From the NCBI GenBank assembly GCA_002102825.1, contig DABJ01000022.1, positions 1,860-65,593 on the forward strand: DNA of 63,734 nucleotides. Direction: 5' to 3'. Under the pieces are notes generated by a model. The model saw nothing but the letters and a program-made list of their open reading frames with translations. It had not been told where the DNA came from and did not search any database. The stretch is from Candidatus Gastranaerophilales bacterium HUM_12 (GTDB lineage Bacteria; Cyanobacteriota; Vampirovibrionia; Gastranaerophilales; Gastranaerophilaceae). The position numbers were made by a program, and so were the translations under genes. Below, piece by piece: positions 1-7,897 of this stretch (its first letter is position 1; each line of letters begins with the position of its first letter).

Positions 1-55
1 CTCGGTCAGACGTTACTCTGCCGACACCCCGAATAATCCAAGACGAAAGGACAAT
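1..55. other. Left edge before first gene
   Basis: No gene or tRNA is recognisable in these 55 bases. The last part carries the ribosome binding site (GAAAGGA) of the gene starting at 56. The G+C-richer first 30 bases look unlike the AT-rich surroundings but are too short to interpret. Confidence 0.4.
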
Positions 56-616
56 ATGAATATAGAAAAATTAGCTAAGAGATTAAAAGAATTTACCCTT
101 GATGATATTGAATTGATTGCAGAATGCGATTGCAAAACAAAACTTGAACAGCTTTTGAATAGCAATAAAATACTTTTTGAAAACGGGATTTATAAATACA
201 ATGAGGAAACGAAAACGGGTGAAAATTATGAAATATTTAGCCCGCAAAAGAATAAACACCTGAAAATTAGTATAGAAGATGCAAAAGAATATTTTATGAA
301 AAATTATGTCGAAAAATACTGCAAATTCGAGACCTATAGGAACTATAACGCTATTTTCAATTTTAATATTATACCGTTTATAAACTGTTATTACCTGCAC
401 GAAATTGATATTGAGTCAATAAAAGAACTTTTTAAAGTCTGCGAATTAAGACGCTTGAAGCCCCGCAGAATTAAAAATACAATGGCCCTTCTAAATCAAT
501 TGATAAAATATTTCCAACACCTTGGAGTGATTGATAGAAGTTGCGTCTATCAGGTTAAAAAAGTACAAGACAAAAACCATTTTGGAATAGAAAACTTAAT
601 TTTTGAGGGATTTTAA
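56..616 (+). CDS. Phage-like protein, integrase core-binding-like fold
   Basis: A 186-residue protein with no firm family assignment. Residues 1-50 look like a small helical or winged-helix segment. Residues 75-165 (pattern 'AKEYFMKNYVEKYCKFETYRNY...LNQLIKYFQHLGVI') resemble the SAM-like core-binding domain of tyrosine recombinases. The catalytic R-K-H-R-H-Y domain is absent, so it cannot recombine DNA by itself. It starts at an ATG behind GAAAGGA and is joined to the next gene by a TAATG stop-start overlap, so the two are co-translated. Together they look like a remnant of a Mu-like or other temperate phage module. The function is unknown and the domain call is inference. Confidence 0.4.
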   Translation: MNIEKLAKRLKEFTLDDIELIAECDCKTKLEQLLNSNKILFENGIYKYNEETKTGENYEIFSPQKNKHLKISIEDAKEYFMKNYVEKYCKFETYRNYNAIFNFNIIPFINCYYLHEIDIESIKELFKVCELRRLKPRRIKNTMALLNQLIKYFQHLGVIDRSCVYQVKKVQDKNHFGIENLIFEGF

Positions 617-1014
617 TGAGTAAAATGAAATTATTTAAACAAGCAGAGCAAATGTATTTAAAAGGCTCGACCGTTAGTGAAATTTCTCAAGAACTTGGGA
701 TTGCCAAAAGGACTTTGTTTTACTGGAAAAAGCAATATGGTTGGGATAAAAAGCGAAAAGAATCAATGTATGATAAATCCCAGTTCAAAGAGGATTTGCA
801 AAAGTTTGCCCAGAAACTTATGGAAAGAATCGAAAACAGTAATATATCCAACAATCAAATAAGTCAAGCAGAATACTATTCCCTTGTGAATATTTTGAAC
901 TTCCTTCCTGAATTGAAAGAAAACAATACTCAAAACGAAACACCCAAAATAAAAACCGAACTTTCCGCGGATTTCATCCGCCAAATCGAGCGTGAAATTT
1001 TAGGTATAGAATAA
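616..1014 (+). CDS. HTH protein, phage terminase small-subunit-like
   Basis: A 132-residue protein whose first 50 residues form a helix-turn-helix of the kind seen in phage terminase small subunits and transposase-associated proteins ('MYLKGSTVSEISQELGIAKR', then 'LFYWKKQYGW'). This resembles DUF1804 / Mu-like small terminases, whose N-terminal HTH binds packaging DNA. The rest is helical and charged. No large terminase follows; the next gene is a restriction gene, so the phage module is probably truncated or invaded here. It is translationally coupled to the upstream gene. The alternative is a generic HTH regulator. Confidence 0.45.
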   Translation: MSKMKLFKQAEQMYLKGSTVSEISQELGIAKRTLFYWKKQYGWDKKRKESMYDKSQFKEDLQKFAQKLMERIENSNISNNQISQAEYYSLVNILNFLPELKENNTQNETPKIKTELSADFIRQIEREILGIE

Positions 1015-1030
1015 CTCCTGCAAATTTTTG

Positions 1031-1052
1031 TGCTATCCTTGTAGAAAAGGAG
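1031..1052 (+). promoter_or_regulatory. Extended -10 promoter and RBS of mcrBC
   Basis: TG-C-TATCCT at 1031-1039 fits an extended -10 element. AAGGAG at 1047-1052 is a strong ribosome binding site 6 nt before the ATG at 1059. This gives the restriction pair its own promoter, separate from the phage-like genes upstream. Confidence 0.4.
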
Positions 1053-1058
1053 TGAAGT

Positions 1059-3467
1059 ATGAGTCAAAACAAATTTACATGGTTGCCATTTTTTAAAGAA
1101 CTTCTTAATAGTATATGTAAAAATTCAAATCCAAATTCTTTATATAAAGAATTTAAAAAATTTTTCCCAAACAATTATAATGATATTAATAAATTAGATC
1201 CGTTAACATATATATGTTCAATTTGTGGTGGTTCCAATGTTGCGAGGACAAGGTCAAAAATTGCTAAAAAGTCATTTAATTTAAAATCCGATGTTATCTC
1301 AGATATAACAGGAATTCCAAATTTTGTAAATGCTAATTATAAATTTTTTCATGAATATTACAAAAATGGGAAAAATATGATTCCAATTATGGAAGATTTA
1401 TGGAAATTTGCAAATGATGTAAACAACGGTATTATTGATGAAAGCTTATTCAACAAACTACTTACATACAATGCAATAAAATTAGCAAAATTAAGCCAAT
1501 TTATATATATATGCAATCCAGATAAATATTTTTCTTGTGATACAACAATGTTAAGTTATCTTGGTAATCCTTCAATTGAACAGAATTATAGTTCATTTTT
1601 AAAAATACAAAATATATGTAAAGAAAAAAAGGAACCTCCATATCAACTTTCAGAAAAAGCATGGTACAGTTTAAAATCTAACAACAATTTAAACCAACAA
1701 AAAGCCCATAAATTCTGGCTTTTTGCAGCTGGTGAAAAATCTTATAAATGGGAAGAATTCTATGAAAAAGGTATTATAGCTTTGGGGTTGGATAATTTAG
1801 GAAATTTAAAGAATTATCATTCCCAAGATGAAATAGCACAAGAATTGCAAAAATACAGCTCAAAGGACTCTTATCCAAAAAATGATTCAAAAGCAAATTG
1901 GGAATTTGCCAATAAAATGGATATTGGAGACATAGTTTATGTTAAGCAAGGCTTAGAGCCAATTCTTTTAGGACGAGGAATTATTGAGTCTGATTATATT
2001 TATGATGATACCAGAAATGAATATAAAAGTATTAGAAAAGTACGCTGGACACACAATGGCATATATAATGTAGACTTCAATGAACTTGATATTAAACAAT
2101 GGAATCAAAAAACATTGACTGATATTAGTGAAAATAAATATAAAGATTTTTGCAAAAAAATAGAAAAAATCTTTAACAATAATGCAAAGGAAGATAAAAA
2201 TATGAATTCTCAGCCTCTTAACCAAATTCTATATGGTCCTCCAGGAACAGGAAAAACTTATAATACAGTTATTAAAGCTATGGAAATTATAAATGACAAA
2301 AAATATGATTCTGTAGATGTTGAGCTGTATAAAGATTTGAAAAAACAATTTGATAATTTAAAAAAACAAGGTCAGATTGAATTTGTAACCTTCCACCAAT
2401 CTTATTCATATGAAGAGTTTGTTGAAGGGATTAAGCCATATATTCCAGAATGGGGAACTGTTGAAGAAAATAACAGATTTATTGGGCAAGATGGTATTTT
2501 CAAAAAAATATGTAAATTGGCTGAAAGAAATTTGTATGTTTTTGACGAAGATCAAAAAGCAGATTTTGATAAAATTTATAAAATATTTCAAGAAAAATAC
2601 GAAACTGGTTCTAGTTTTTCAAATTTACTAAATATAAAATATGAACAAAATAATTTAGTTTATCATTATGGAGCTCAATCTCAAGATAGGAGAATTGATT
2701 TAACTAGAATTAAAGATATCTTTAATTCTGGTAAACAATATTCAACAGCTATAGAATTTAATAAAGATTATAAAGGCAATGCAGCACTAAAAGGATATTT
2801 CTTTAATTTTTATCAAGAACTTTTACAAATTAAAAATGAATATATTGATGAAAATAAAATTGATAATTGTATAAATCAAGATCCTTTAAAGTATGTATTA
2901 GTAATAGATGAAATTAACAGGGGTGATGTTTCAAAAATATTTGGTGAGCTTATAACCCTTATTGAAAAAGATAAACGTATAGGCGAAGACCATCAAATGA
3001 CTGTTACATTGCCTTATTCAAGAGAACCTTTTGGAGTCCCTAATAACTTATATATTATTGGAACTATGAATACAGCGGATCGTTCTATTGCTCTTTTAGA
3101 TACTGCTTTAAGACGACGTTTTGATTTTGAGGAAATGATGCCAAAACCTGAGCTTCTAAGAGGAAAAGATATTGAAGGTGTTGACTTAGAACAATTATTA
3201 ACCAAAATTAATGACCGAATTAAAAATGAGTATGATAGAGATCATCAAATTGGTCATTCATATTTAATGGGTGTTAAAAACAATGAGCAACTTGAAAGAG
3301 CTTATAAAAACAGAATATTGCCACTATTAAAGGAATATTTTTATAATGACATTGACTCAATTGCAAAAATTTTAAATTGTAAACCTAATGACATTAGTTC
3401 AAAAGAAAACTGGTTTAATGTATTAAAAGAAGCTCAAAAACCTACTAAGAAAGACAATGAACAATAA
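1059..3467 (+). CDS. mcrB: McrB-type GTPase with EVE-like domain
   Basis: An 802-residue McrB, the nucleotide-driven motor of type IV restriction that recognises modified DNA and activates the McrC nuclease. Residues 1-210 are of unknown fold. Residues about 216-356 ('HKFWLFAAGEKSYKWEEFYE...VRW') look like an EVE/PUA-like modified-base reader. The AAA+ domain follows: Walker A GPPGTGKT at 393-400, Walker B 'VIDEINRGD' with D617-E618, the McrB signature N671-TAD-R675, and the arginine-rich 'DTALRRRFDFEE' segment. It overlaps mcrC by 11 bp, typical of mcrBC operons. The family and role are secure; the modified base recognised is not predictable. Confidence 0.92.
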   Translation: MSQNKFTWLPFFKELLNSICKNSNPNSLYKEFKKFFPNNYNDINKLDPLTYICSICGGSNVARTRSKIAKKSFNLKSDVISDITGIPNFVNANYKFFHEYYKNGKNMIPIMEDLWKFANDVNNGIIDESLFNKLLTYNAIKLAKLSQFIYICNPDKYFSCDTTMLSYLGNPSIEQNYSSFLKIQNICKEKKEPPYQLSEKAWYSLKSNNNLNQQKAHKFWLFAAGEKSYKWEEFYEKGIIALGLDNLGNLKNYHSQDEIAQELQKYSSKDSYPKNDSKANWEFANKMDIGDIVYVKQGLEPILLGRGIIESDYIYDDTRNEYKSIRKVRWTHNGIYNVDFNELDIKQWNQKTLTDISENKYKDFCKKIEKIFNNNAKEDKNMNSQPLNQILYGPPGTGKTYNTVIKAMEIINDKKYDSVDVELYKDLKKQFDNLKKQGQIEFVTFHQSYSYEEFVEGIKPYIPEWGTVEENNRFIGQDGIFKKICKLAERNLYVFDEDQKADFDKIYKIFQEKYETGSSFSNLLNIKYEQNNLVYHYGAQSQDRRIDLTRIKDIFNSGKQYSTAIEFNKDYKGNAALKGYFFNFYQELLQIKNEYIDENKIDNCINQDPLKYVLVIDEINRGDVSKIFGELITLIEKDKRIGEDHQMTVTLPYSREPFGVPNNLYIIGTMNTADRSIALLDTALRRRFDFEEMMPKPELLRGKDIEGVDLEQLLTKINDRIKNEYDRDHQIGHSYLMGVKNNEQLERAYKNRILPLLKEYFYNDIDSIAKILNCKPNDISSKENWFNVLKEAQKPTKKDNEQ

Positions 3468-4746
3468 ATCAATAATTGTTTACGAAAATAAAAATATTTA
3501 TTCCTGCAAGGAGGAATGTAACAGCTGTAATTATCAAGATGGCGATAATTTGTGTTGCGTAAATTATTGCAAGCCTGATTATTTTAAAGAATTAAAACAG
3601 TACTGTTTGATAGAAAATCAAGACTGTGGACTAGAATATTCTGCAAAAGCTAATTGTATAAGCATAAACAAATATACAGGAATTATACAATTAAAAGATG
3701 GAACTTATTTGGAAATTTTACCAAAACTTAGCGGAAATACAATAGATGACAGTCGTAAAATTTTTGAAAACCTTGTTTTGGCATCTAAAAATTTAACCAG
3801 AGAATATAAACACAACAAGGATGTCATTTCACAGACTAAAAAAAATAAACATATTATAGAAATACTTATATCCGTATTTTGCGATGATTTATGTGAAATC
3901 TTAAAAAAAGGTATTAAAAAATCTTACATTAGAAAATCAGAAAATTTAAATAAATATAAAGGTAAATTAAATTTTGCAGAGCATATAAAACATAATCTTA
4001 CAAACCAGAGCAGATTTTTTGTTAATTATAGTGAGCTTAGTTTAGATATTGCAGAAAATAAAATTTTGAAAACTGCTTGCTTATACTTGGTTAAACAAAC
4101 CCAAAGTGATAATAATAAAAAGATTTTGCGAAGATTTTTAGTTGAGTTGGATGATGTTTCTGTTTCAACAAATCTTGAAAAAGATTTGCAAGAAGTAAAT
4201 ATTAACAGATTAAATTCCTACTATGAAAGACCATTATTATATGCAGAATTTTTCTTGAGAAAGCAAGTCTTTTTCCCAAAAAAGGGTCGCTCAAAGCTTC
4301 CGGCACTGCTATTCCCTTTAGAAAAAATGTTCGAAGATTATATTGAATCAATTTTAAAATCCGCAAATATATCTTATAATTCGCAATATAGTCGTCATTA
4401 CCTTCTTAAAAATAATCTTTTTCAAACTAAGATGGATTTTGTCATTTTTAAAGATAATAAAGCAATCATACTTGATGCAAAATGGAAAGAATTAAATTCT
4501 ACTTCTGCAAAATTTGATGTCGCACAAGCAGACTTATATCAGCTATTTGCGTATTCTGAATTAATAAAAAACAGGGAAAAAGACGTTCAGAAAGTTGAAA
4601 TAATGCTTCTTTACCCTGAATCAAATAATTTCAAAGAAGTAACAAAATGGGAATATTTTAATAGTACACCAGTAAGTATTGTGCCTATTAATGTTGTTGA
4701 GAAAGAAAATAAGTTGTTTTTAGATGAATTAGGGAATTATGTTTAA
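3457..4746 (+). CDS. mcrC: McrC nuclease subunit with Cys-rich N-terminus
   Basis: A 429-residue McrC, the endonuclease partner of McrB. The C-terminal PD-(D/E)xK core is visible as 'TKMDFVIFKDNKAIILDAKWK', with D327, D340 and K342 as likely catalytic residues. The middle matches the McrC body ('YKGKLNFAEHIKHNLTNQSR', 'YAEFFLRKQVFFPKKGRSK'). Unusually, residues 17-57 hold eight cysteines (C17, C21, C24, C33, C34, C38, C50, C57), suggesting a metal-binding insertion before the normal start of the family. It overlaps mcrB by 11 bp. The nuclease assignment is firm; the cysteine cluster's role is inference. Confidence 0.9.
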   Translation: MNNKSIIVYENKNIYSCKEECNSCNYQDGDNLCCVNYCKPDYFKELKQYCLIENQDCGLEYSAKANCISINKYTGIIQLKDGTYLEILPKLSGNTIDDSRKIFENLVLASKNLTREYKHNKDVISQTKKNKHIIEILISVFCDDLCEILKKGIKKSYIRKSENLNKYKGKLNFAEHIKHNLTNQSRFFVNYSELSLDIAENKILKTACLYLVKQTQSDNNKKILRRFLVELDDVSVSTNLEKDLQEVNINRLNSYYERPLLYAEFFLRKQVFFPKKGRSKLPALLFPLEKMFEDYIESILKSANISYNSQYSRHYLLKNNLFQTKMDFVIFKDNKAIILDAKWKELNSTSAKFDVAQADLYQLFAYSELIKNREKDVQKVEIMLLYPESNNFKEVTKWEYFNSTPVSIVPINVVEKENKLFLDELGNYV

Positions 4747-4766
4747 ATCTCCAAATTAAATATAAT

Positions 4767-5054
4767 TTAGTATGAAAACCCATAGTTGTTTTTTGTTGAA
4801 TAATCAGAATTTAAAGAACTATTAGAATATCCAGGTCTTAAGGTTCCTTGAGGTTGCGGATCTCCAAGTTTTTCAGGGTATCCGCCTAATGGGGCCTGAT
4901 AATGATTATTTTTGTATATTCTATAATTTTCTGGACTGTGTCTTATCCTTGCATCGTCAAACTTATTTTTCCAAATACAAATCAACAATCCGATTTCTTG
5001 AGTTTTTAAGTTTAAAACCGTTGTTCCATAAAGTGCTTAGTCTTTTTCTGTCAT
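4767..5054 (-). pseudogene. Small hypothetical gene broken by an early stop
   Basis: Reading the minus strand from an ATG at 5054, the peptide is MTEKD, then a TAA at codon 6, then an open frame of about 90 codons to 4767. That frame begins ALYGTTVLNLKTQEIGLL and is rich in Tyr, Asn, Pro and Gly. The ATG is joined to the upstream gene by TAATG, so translation should start there. A C-to-T change in CAA would create this TAA. A residual protein of 73 codons could start at the TTG at 4988 but has no good ribosome binding site. No family recognised. Best read as a recent nonsense mutation, or less likely as a readthrough site. Confidence 0.45.
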
Positions 5055-5269
5055 TATTCTTTCCTTTCAAGTATCAAATCTGAATAGATATCATCAGGCT
5101 TTTGTGGGTCTATTAAAAACTCTTTCATAAATACAAACCTTTCTCCGCAAGTGTTTTCACAAATTACAGTGTCGAAGTTGTAGAAACCGATTACTTTGTA
5201 ATACTCATTATCATAGTTTTCAAAGCCTTTAATCTTTTTAAGTTTGTATTTTTTGTCTAATTCAATCAT
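5054..5269 (-). CDS. Small hypothetical protein (71 aa)
   Basis: A 71-residue soluble protein starting at an ATG behind AAGGGGT on the minus strand. Its body ('YKLKKIKGFENYDNEYYKVIGFYNFDTVICENT') looks like a small beta-rich domain, but I do not recognise a family. Its stop overlaps the start of the broken gene downstream (TAATG), so the two were one transcriptional and translational unit. It lies between mcrBC and the restriction-modification cassette, transcribed toward mcrC. Function unknown. Confidence 0.55.
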   Translation of the reverse strand: MIELDKKYKLKKIKGFENYDNEYYKVIGFYNFDTVICENTCGERFVFMKEFLIDPQKPDDIYSDLILERKE

Positions 5270-5301
5270 TGTTACCCCTTATATTCATTTATAGCAATGA
5301 C

Positions 5302-5340
5302 ATTCATCACTCTTAACAAGTTAAATATCAAGCAAGCTCT
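5302..5340 (-). repeat. Duplicated upstream element, copy A
   Basis: On the minus strand this segment reads AGCTTG...GAGTGATGAAT and lies just upstream of the 71-aa gene. A diverged copy with the same two ends lies at 5666-5698 upstream of the neighbouring 74-aa gene. The pair may mark a duplicated promoter region or cassette boundary. Confidence 0.35.
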
Positions 5341-5417
5341 TTTAAAACGTATCATTTAGACACAATTCATTTTTTGAACACTTTTTGAACGGTATTAAAA
5401 TAGGAGTTAAACACCAT

Positions 5418-5642
5418 TTAAAAATTTTTGTTTCTAGGATAATTTATGAAATAAGCGTTTACAGTATAAAAATCTCGCCTTAAATTTTTGCCAATTAGAG
5501 TAAGATTATACAGCTCTTCAATCTCTTGTTGTGTCCTGCAAAAATAATCAATAACAACAGAAGTGTTATAAATCCGCTCAGCTAATTTTTCTAGCTTCTT
5601 AAAATCTTTTTGTTTAATCCAGTATTTCTTACTTTTATTCAT
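5418..5642 (-). CDS. Small hypothetical protein (74 aa)
   Basis: A 74-residue, strongly basic protein with an excellent start (AAAAAGGAGGT a few bases before the ATG on the minus strand). It is mostly helical with the pattern 'WIKQKDFKKLEKLAERIYN'. I recognise no domain. It follows the HEPN-motif gene in the same direction by 54 bp and could be its last operon member, though the duplicated element at 5666-5698 may give it its own promoter. Function unknown. Confidence 0.55.
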   Translation of the reverse strand: MNKSKKYWIKQKDFKKLEKLAERIYNTSVVIDYFCRTQQEIEELYNLTLIGKNLRRDFYTVNAYFINYPRNKNF

Positions 5643-5665
5643 ACGACCTCCTTTTTAGGTGTCGT

Positions 5666-5698
5666 ATTCATCACTCGAAAACAATATTTAATCAAGCT
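5666..5698 (-). repeat. Duplicated upstream element, copy B
   Basis: Second copy of the element at 5302-5340: AGCTTG at one end and GAGTGATGAAT at the other, when read on the minus strand. It starts within the stop codon of the HEPN-motif gene. Confidence 0.35.
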
Positions 5699-6467
5699 AT
5701 TCTATTGCTTCTAAAAAAGCTTTAAGAATATAATATGCATTCTCATATAGTTTTTCAGTATCCTCCCTAGGTTCAATTGAGCCATGAAAGAGCATACATC
5801 TTAATGAATATATGTTTTCAATAATTGCTTTGCTAATCAAATCTGAGTTATTTACAAATTTAAATTTTCCAACTCGTAAGCAATTGCTCTCATCTGTTGT
5901 AATTAAATTTTGTGGAATATAAGGATTAATATCCTTAAAACAGCTTCTTATATACCCAACTTGAGTATCACTAATTCCAGAATTTCTAACGTTTTCTTCG
6001 AAATGATCAATATCATATTCAGTATGTGAATAATTTAGAGTTTTTTCTCCATATGAAGTTGTTACAGTTGCACAATATTTATTATTTGAGTATATTGCAC
6101 AATATTCAATACCTCTTGAATTCTTTTTACGTTCTTTCTTATTATTTCTTTCTATAACAACATTTGTAAAATTCACATCAAAACTATTATTTTTTAGTTG
6201 TAAATTTTCTAATATTTCATGAAAATTTTCTAATTTATTTTTAAAATTATTTGCATCTGTATCATCATTTTCTAATAATCTTTTTAGTTTTGTTTTAACA
6301 CAACTATTGTTTTTTATCTCATTTAAAATTTCTCGATCATTTTTCGCTTCAGTATAGCTTTGGTTATACCAAGCATTAAAAGGTATCCAAGCTTTTACAA
6401 ATTCTGTAAAAAAATCTATTTTTGCACGATCTTTCCATTTTTTTATATGAGCGACATAACTCGGCAT
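5697..6467 (-). CDS. HEPN-motif protein downstream of hsdS
   Basis: A 256-residue protein. The C-terminal helix pair contains R223-CMLF-H228-G, matching the R-x4-6-H active motif of HEPN ribonucleases ('SLRCMLFHG'). The N-terminal half ('FTEFVKAWIPFNAWYNQSY') is typical of HEPN-like proteins found near restriction genes. It starts in a TAATG overlap with the specificity-subunit stop, so it is made in step with that subunit. HEPN proteins often cleave RNA in abortive infection. I infer a role as an RNase effector, or as an accessory to the restriction-modification complex. The motif is seen; the activity is not proven. Confidence 0.6.
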   Translation of the reverse strand: MPSYVAHIKKWKDRAKIDFFTEFVKAWIPFNAWYNQSYTEAKNDREILNEIKNNSCVKTKLKRLLENDDTDANNFKNKLENFHEILENLQLKNNSFDVNFTNVVIERNNKKERKKNSRGIEYCAIYSNNKYCATVTTSYGEKTLNYSHTEYDIDHFEENVRNSGISDTQVGYIRSCFKDINPYIPQNLITTDESNCLRVGKFKFVNNSDLISKAIIENIYSLRCMLFHGSIEPREDTEKLYENAYYILKAFLEAIE

Positions 6468-7897
6468 TATAATTCAACTCCTATTTTTTGCAATTCTTGG
6501 TTAATCCAATTGGTTGCAATATTTTCATCTTGCTCGATTGCAATTTCAACCCCTCTTTTTGCTATTTCCAAAAGTTGCTTAGATTGATAGTATAACAAAT
6601 GAGCTGTTTTTATATTTTCAACAATTTTTTGTTCCACACTATTATTGATAATAGGAATTGGTAATTCTTGTAAATAAGATTCATAAACAGAAATTATTCC
6701 ACTTGAACCAACGACATTTTGATAAATTAATTCTTGTGCAATTTGAGTATGTAAATAAGCTTCTAATAATTCAGGAGAAATAGAACCATTTATTTTTTTT
6801 CTAAAAATTTTTAATGTTGAATCTATAATAAATTCATTATTGTTTTCAAAATTATAATATATATTTGTTTTTCCTAATGAACCAACTCCCATTGATGCAA
6901 ATAGAACATCCTTATTTTTTACTATAACATTATCTTCGTATAAATTAGTCTTACTCTCGACATTAAAGTCAATAAATTTATCCTTAATTTGCTTGGTTTT
7001 AATTACTCCAATTTTACCGTCTTCGTGATATTCCAAGCCACTATTTCTTACTATGTTAAAATTATCAATTAATCTTGTATAACCATTCTTATTTAAAATA
7101 TTCATTATCTCATCATATTTAGATTGGAAATATTCCGCATCAAGTCGATTTGCGTCTTTAACATCAGAATAATTTTTCACAGACCACAACTTATGCTTTG
7201 GTGACCAATTTTCTATATTTAACTCATCTAATAAAATATTTTCAGCTTTTATATAGCTACAATGACACAGTTTATCTAGATTTGAAAGTTTATCAACTAA
7301 TTTTGCTATAAATGTTTTAAAAGCCAAATTTGGTCCATATATAGGAACTTCTCTTACTAAAGTTATGGTTAAATGTGGTTGTGCTGTCATAGATGAAGAT
7401 CTTATTAATAAATTTTTGTATATATATGACAAACAATATACATATAGAAATTTATATTCAATATTAGATAGTTTTGACGAATTTATAAAAATTAAATCCC
7501 TACAAGCCGCACTTTTTCTCTCAACTAATCCAACACGAGCGATGCTACCACCTTTTGTTATTACAATGTCACCCGTTTGAACAAATTTCAATGTTTCAAA
7601 TGTCTTATCCTTTTCTATTGTTTCAGGAATCCCTAAACAGTCTTCATAGTTAATTTTATTATTAATATCCTGCACTCTTAGAAATGGTAAATTCCCTTTA
7701 TTATAATAAGGTTCTAATGCTGGATAAAAAGCACTAGCATCTATTTGCAATCCTAAATGTGATAACTTTGTAAAATCTTTAGCTTTTTTTTCAATACATT
7801 TTAAAATATCTAAATATTTTGGTTCATAATATTCTGCATCAAAACGTAATGTAGAAACTTCACAAACTTGAGATTTTTTTACAATTGAATACTTCAT
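6467..7897 (-). CDS. hsdS: Type I-like DNA specificity subunit (HsdS)
   Basis: A 476-residue specificity subunit with two target-recognition halves. Each half begins with the same motif: 'LRFDAEYYEPKYLDIL' near residue 17 and 'NRLDAEYFQSKYDEIM' near residue 250. Between and after them are the coiled-coil spacers that set the distance between half-sites. It chooses the DNA sequence methylated and cut by the upstream subunit. Both junctions are TAATG overlaps (with the methyltransferase upstream and the HEPN-motif gene downstream). The length is full for a two-TRD HsdS; the recognised site cannot be predicted. Confidence 0.88.
   Translation of the reverse strand: MKYSIVKKSQVCEVSTLRFDAEYYEPKYLDILKCIEKKAKDFTKLSHLGLQIDASAFYPALEPYYNKGNLPFLRVQDINNKINYEDCLGIPETIEKDKTFETLKFVQTGDIVITKGGSIARVGLVERKSAACRDLIFINSSKLSNIEYKFLYVYCLSYIYKNLLIRSSSMTAQPHLTITLVREVPIYGPNLAFKTFIAKLVDKLSNLDKLCHCSYIKAENILLDELNIENWSPKHKLWSVKNYSDVKDANRLDAEYFQSKYDEIMNILNKNGYTRLIDNFNIVRNSGLEYHEDGKIGVIKTKQIKDKFIDFNVESKTNLYEDNVIVKNKDVLFASMGVGSLGKTNIYYNFENNNEFIIDSTLKIFRKKINGSISPELLEAYLHTQIAQELIYQNVVGSSGIISVYESYLQELPIPIINNSVEQKIVENIKTAHLLYYQSKQLLEIAKRGVEIAIEQDENIATNWINQELQKIGVEL

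Noticed and set aside
1..55. Possible tRNA 3' end or attachment site at the left edge
   Set aside because: No T-loop or acceptor pairing could be built from the visible bases.
4767..5054. TAA at codon 6 as selenocysteine or pyrrolysine insertion
   Set aside because: Those use TGA and TAG; no matching RNA signal or machinery is seen.
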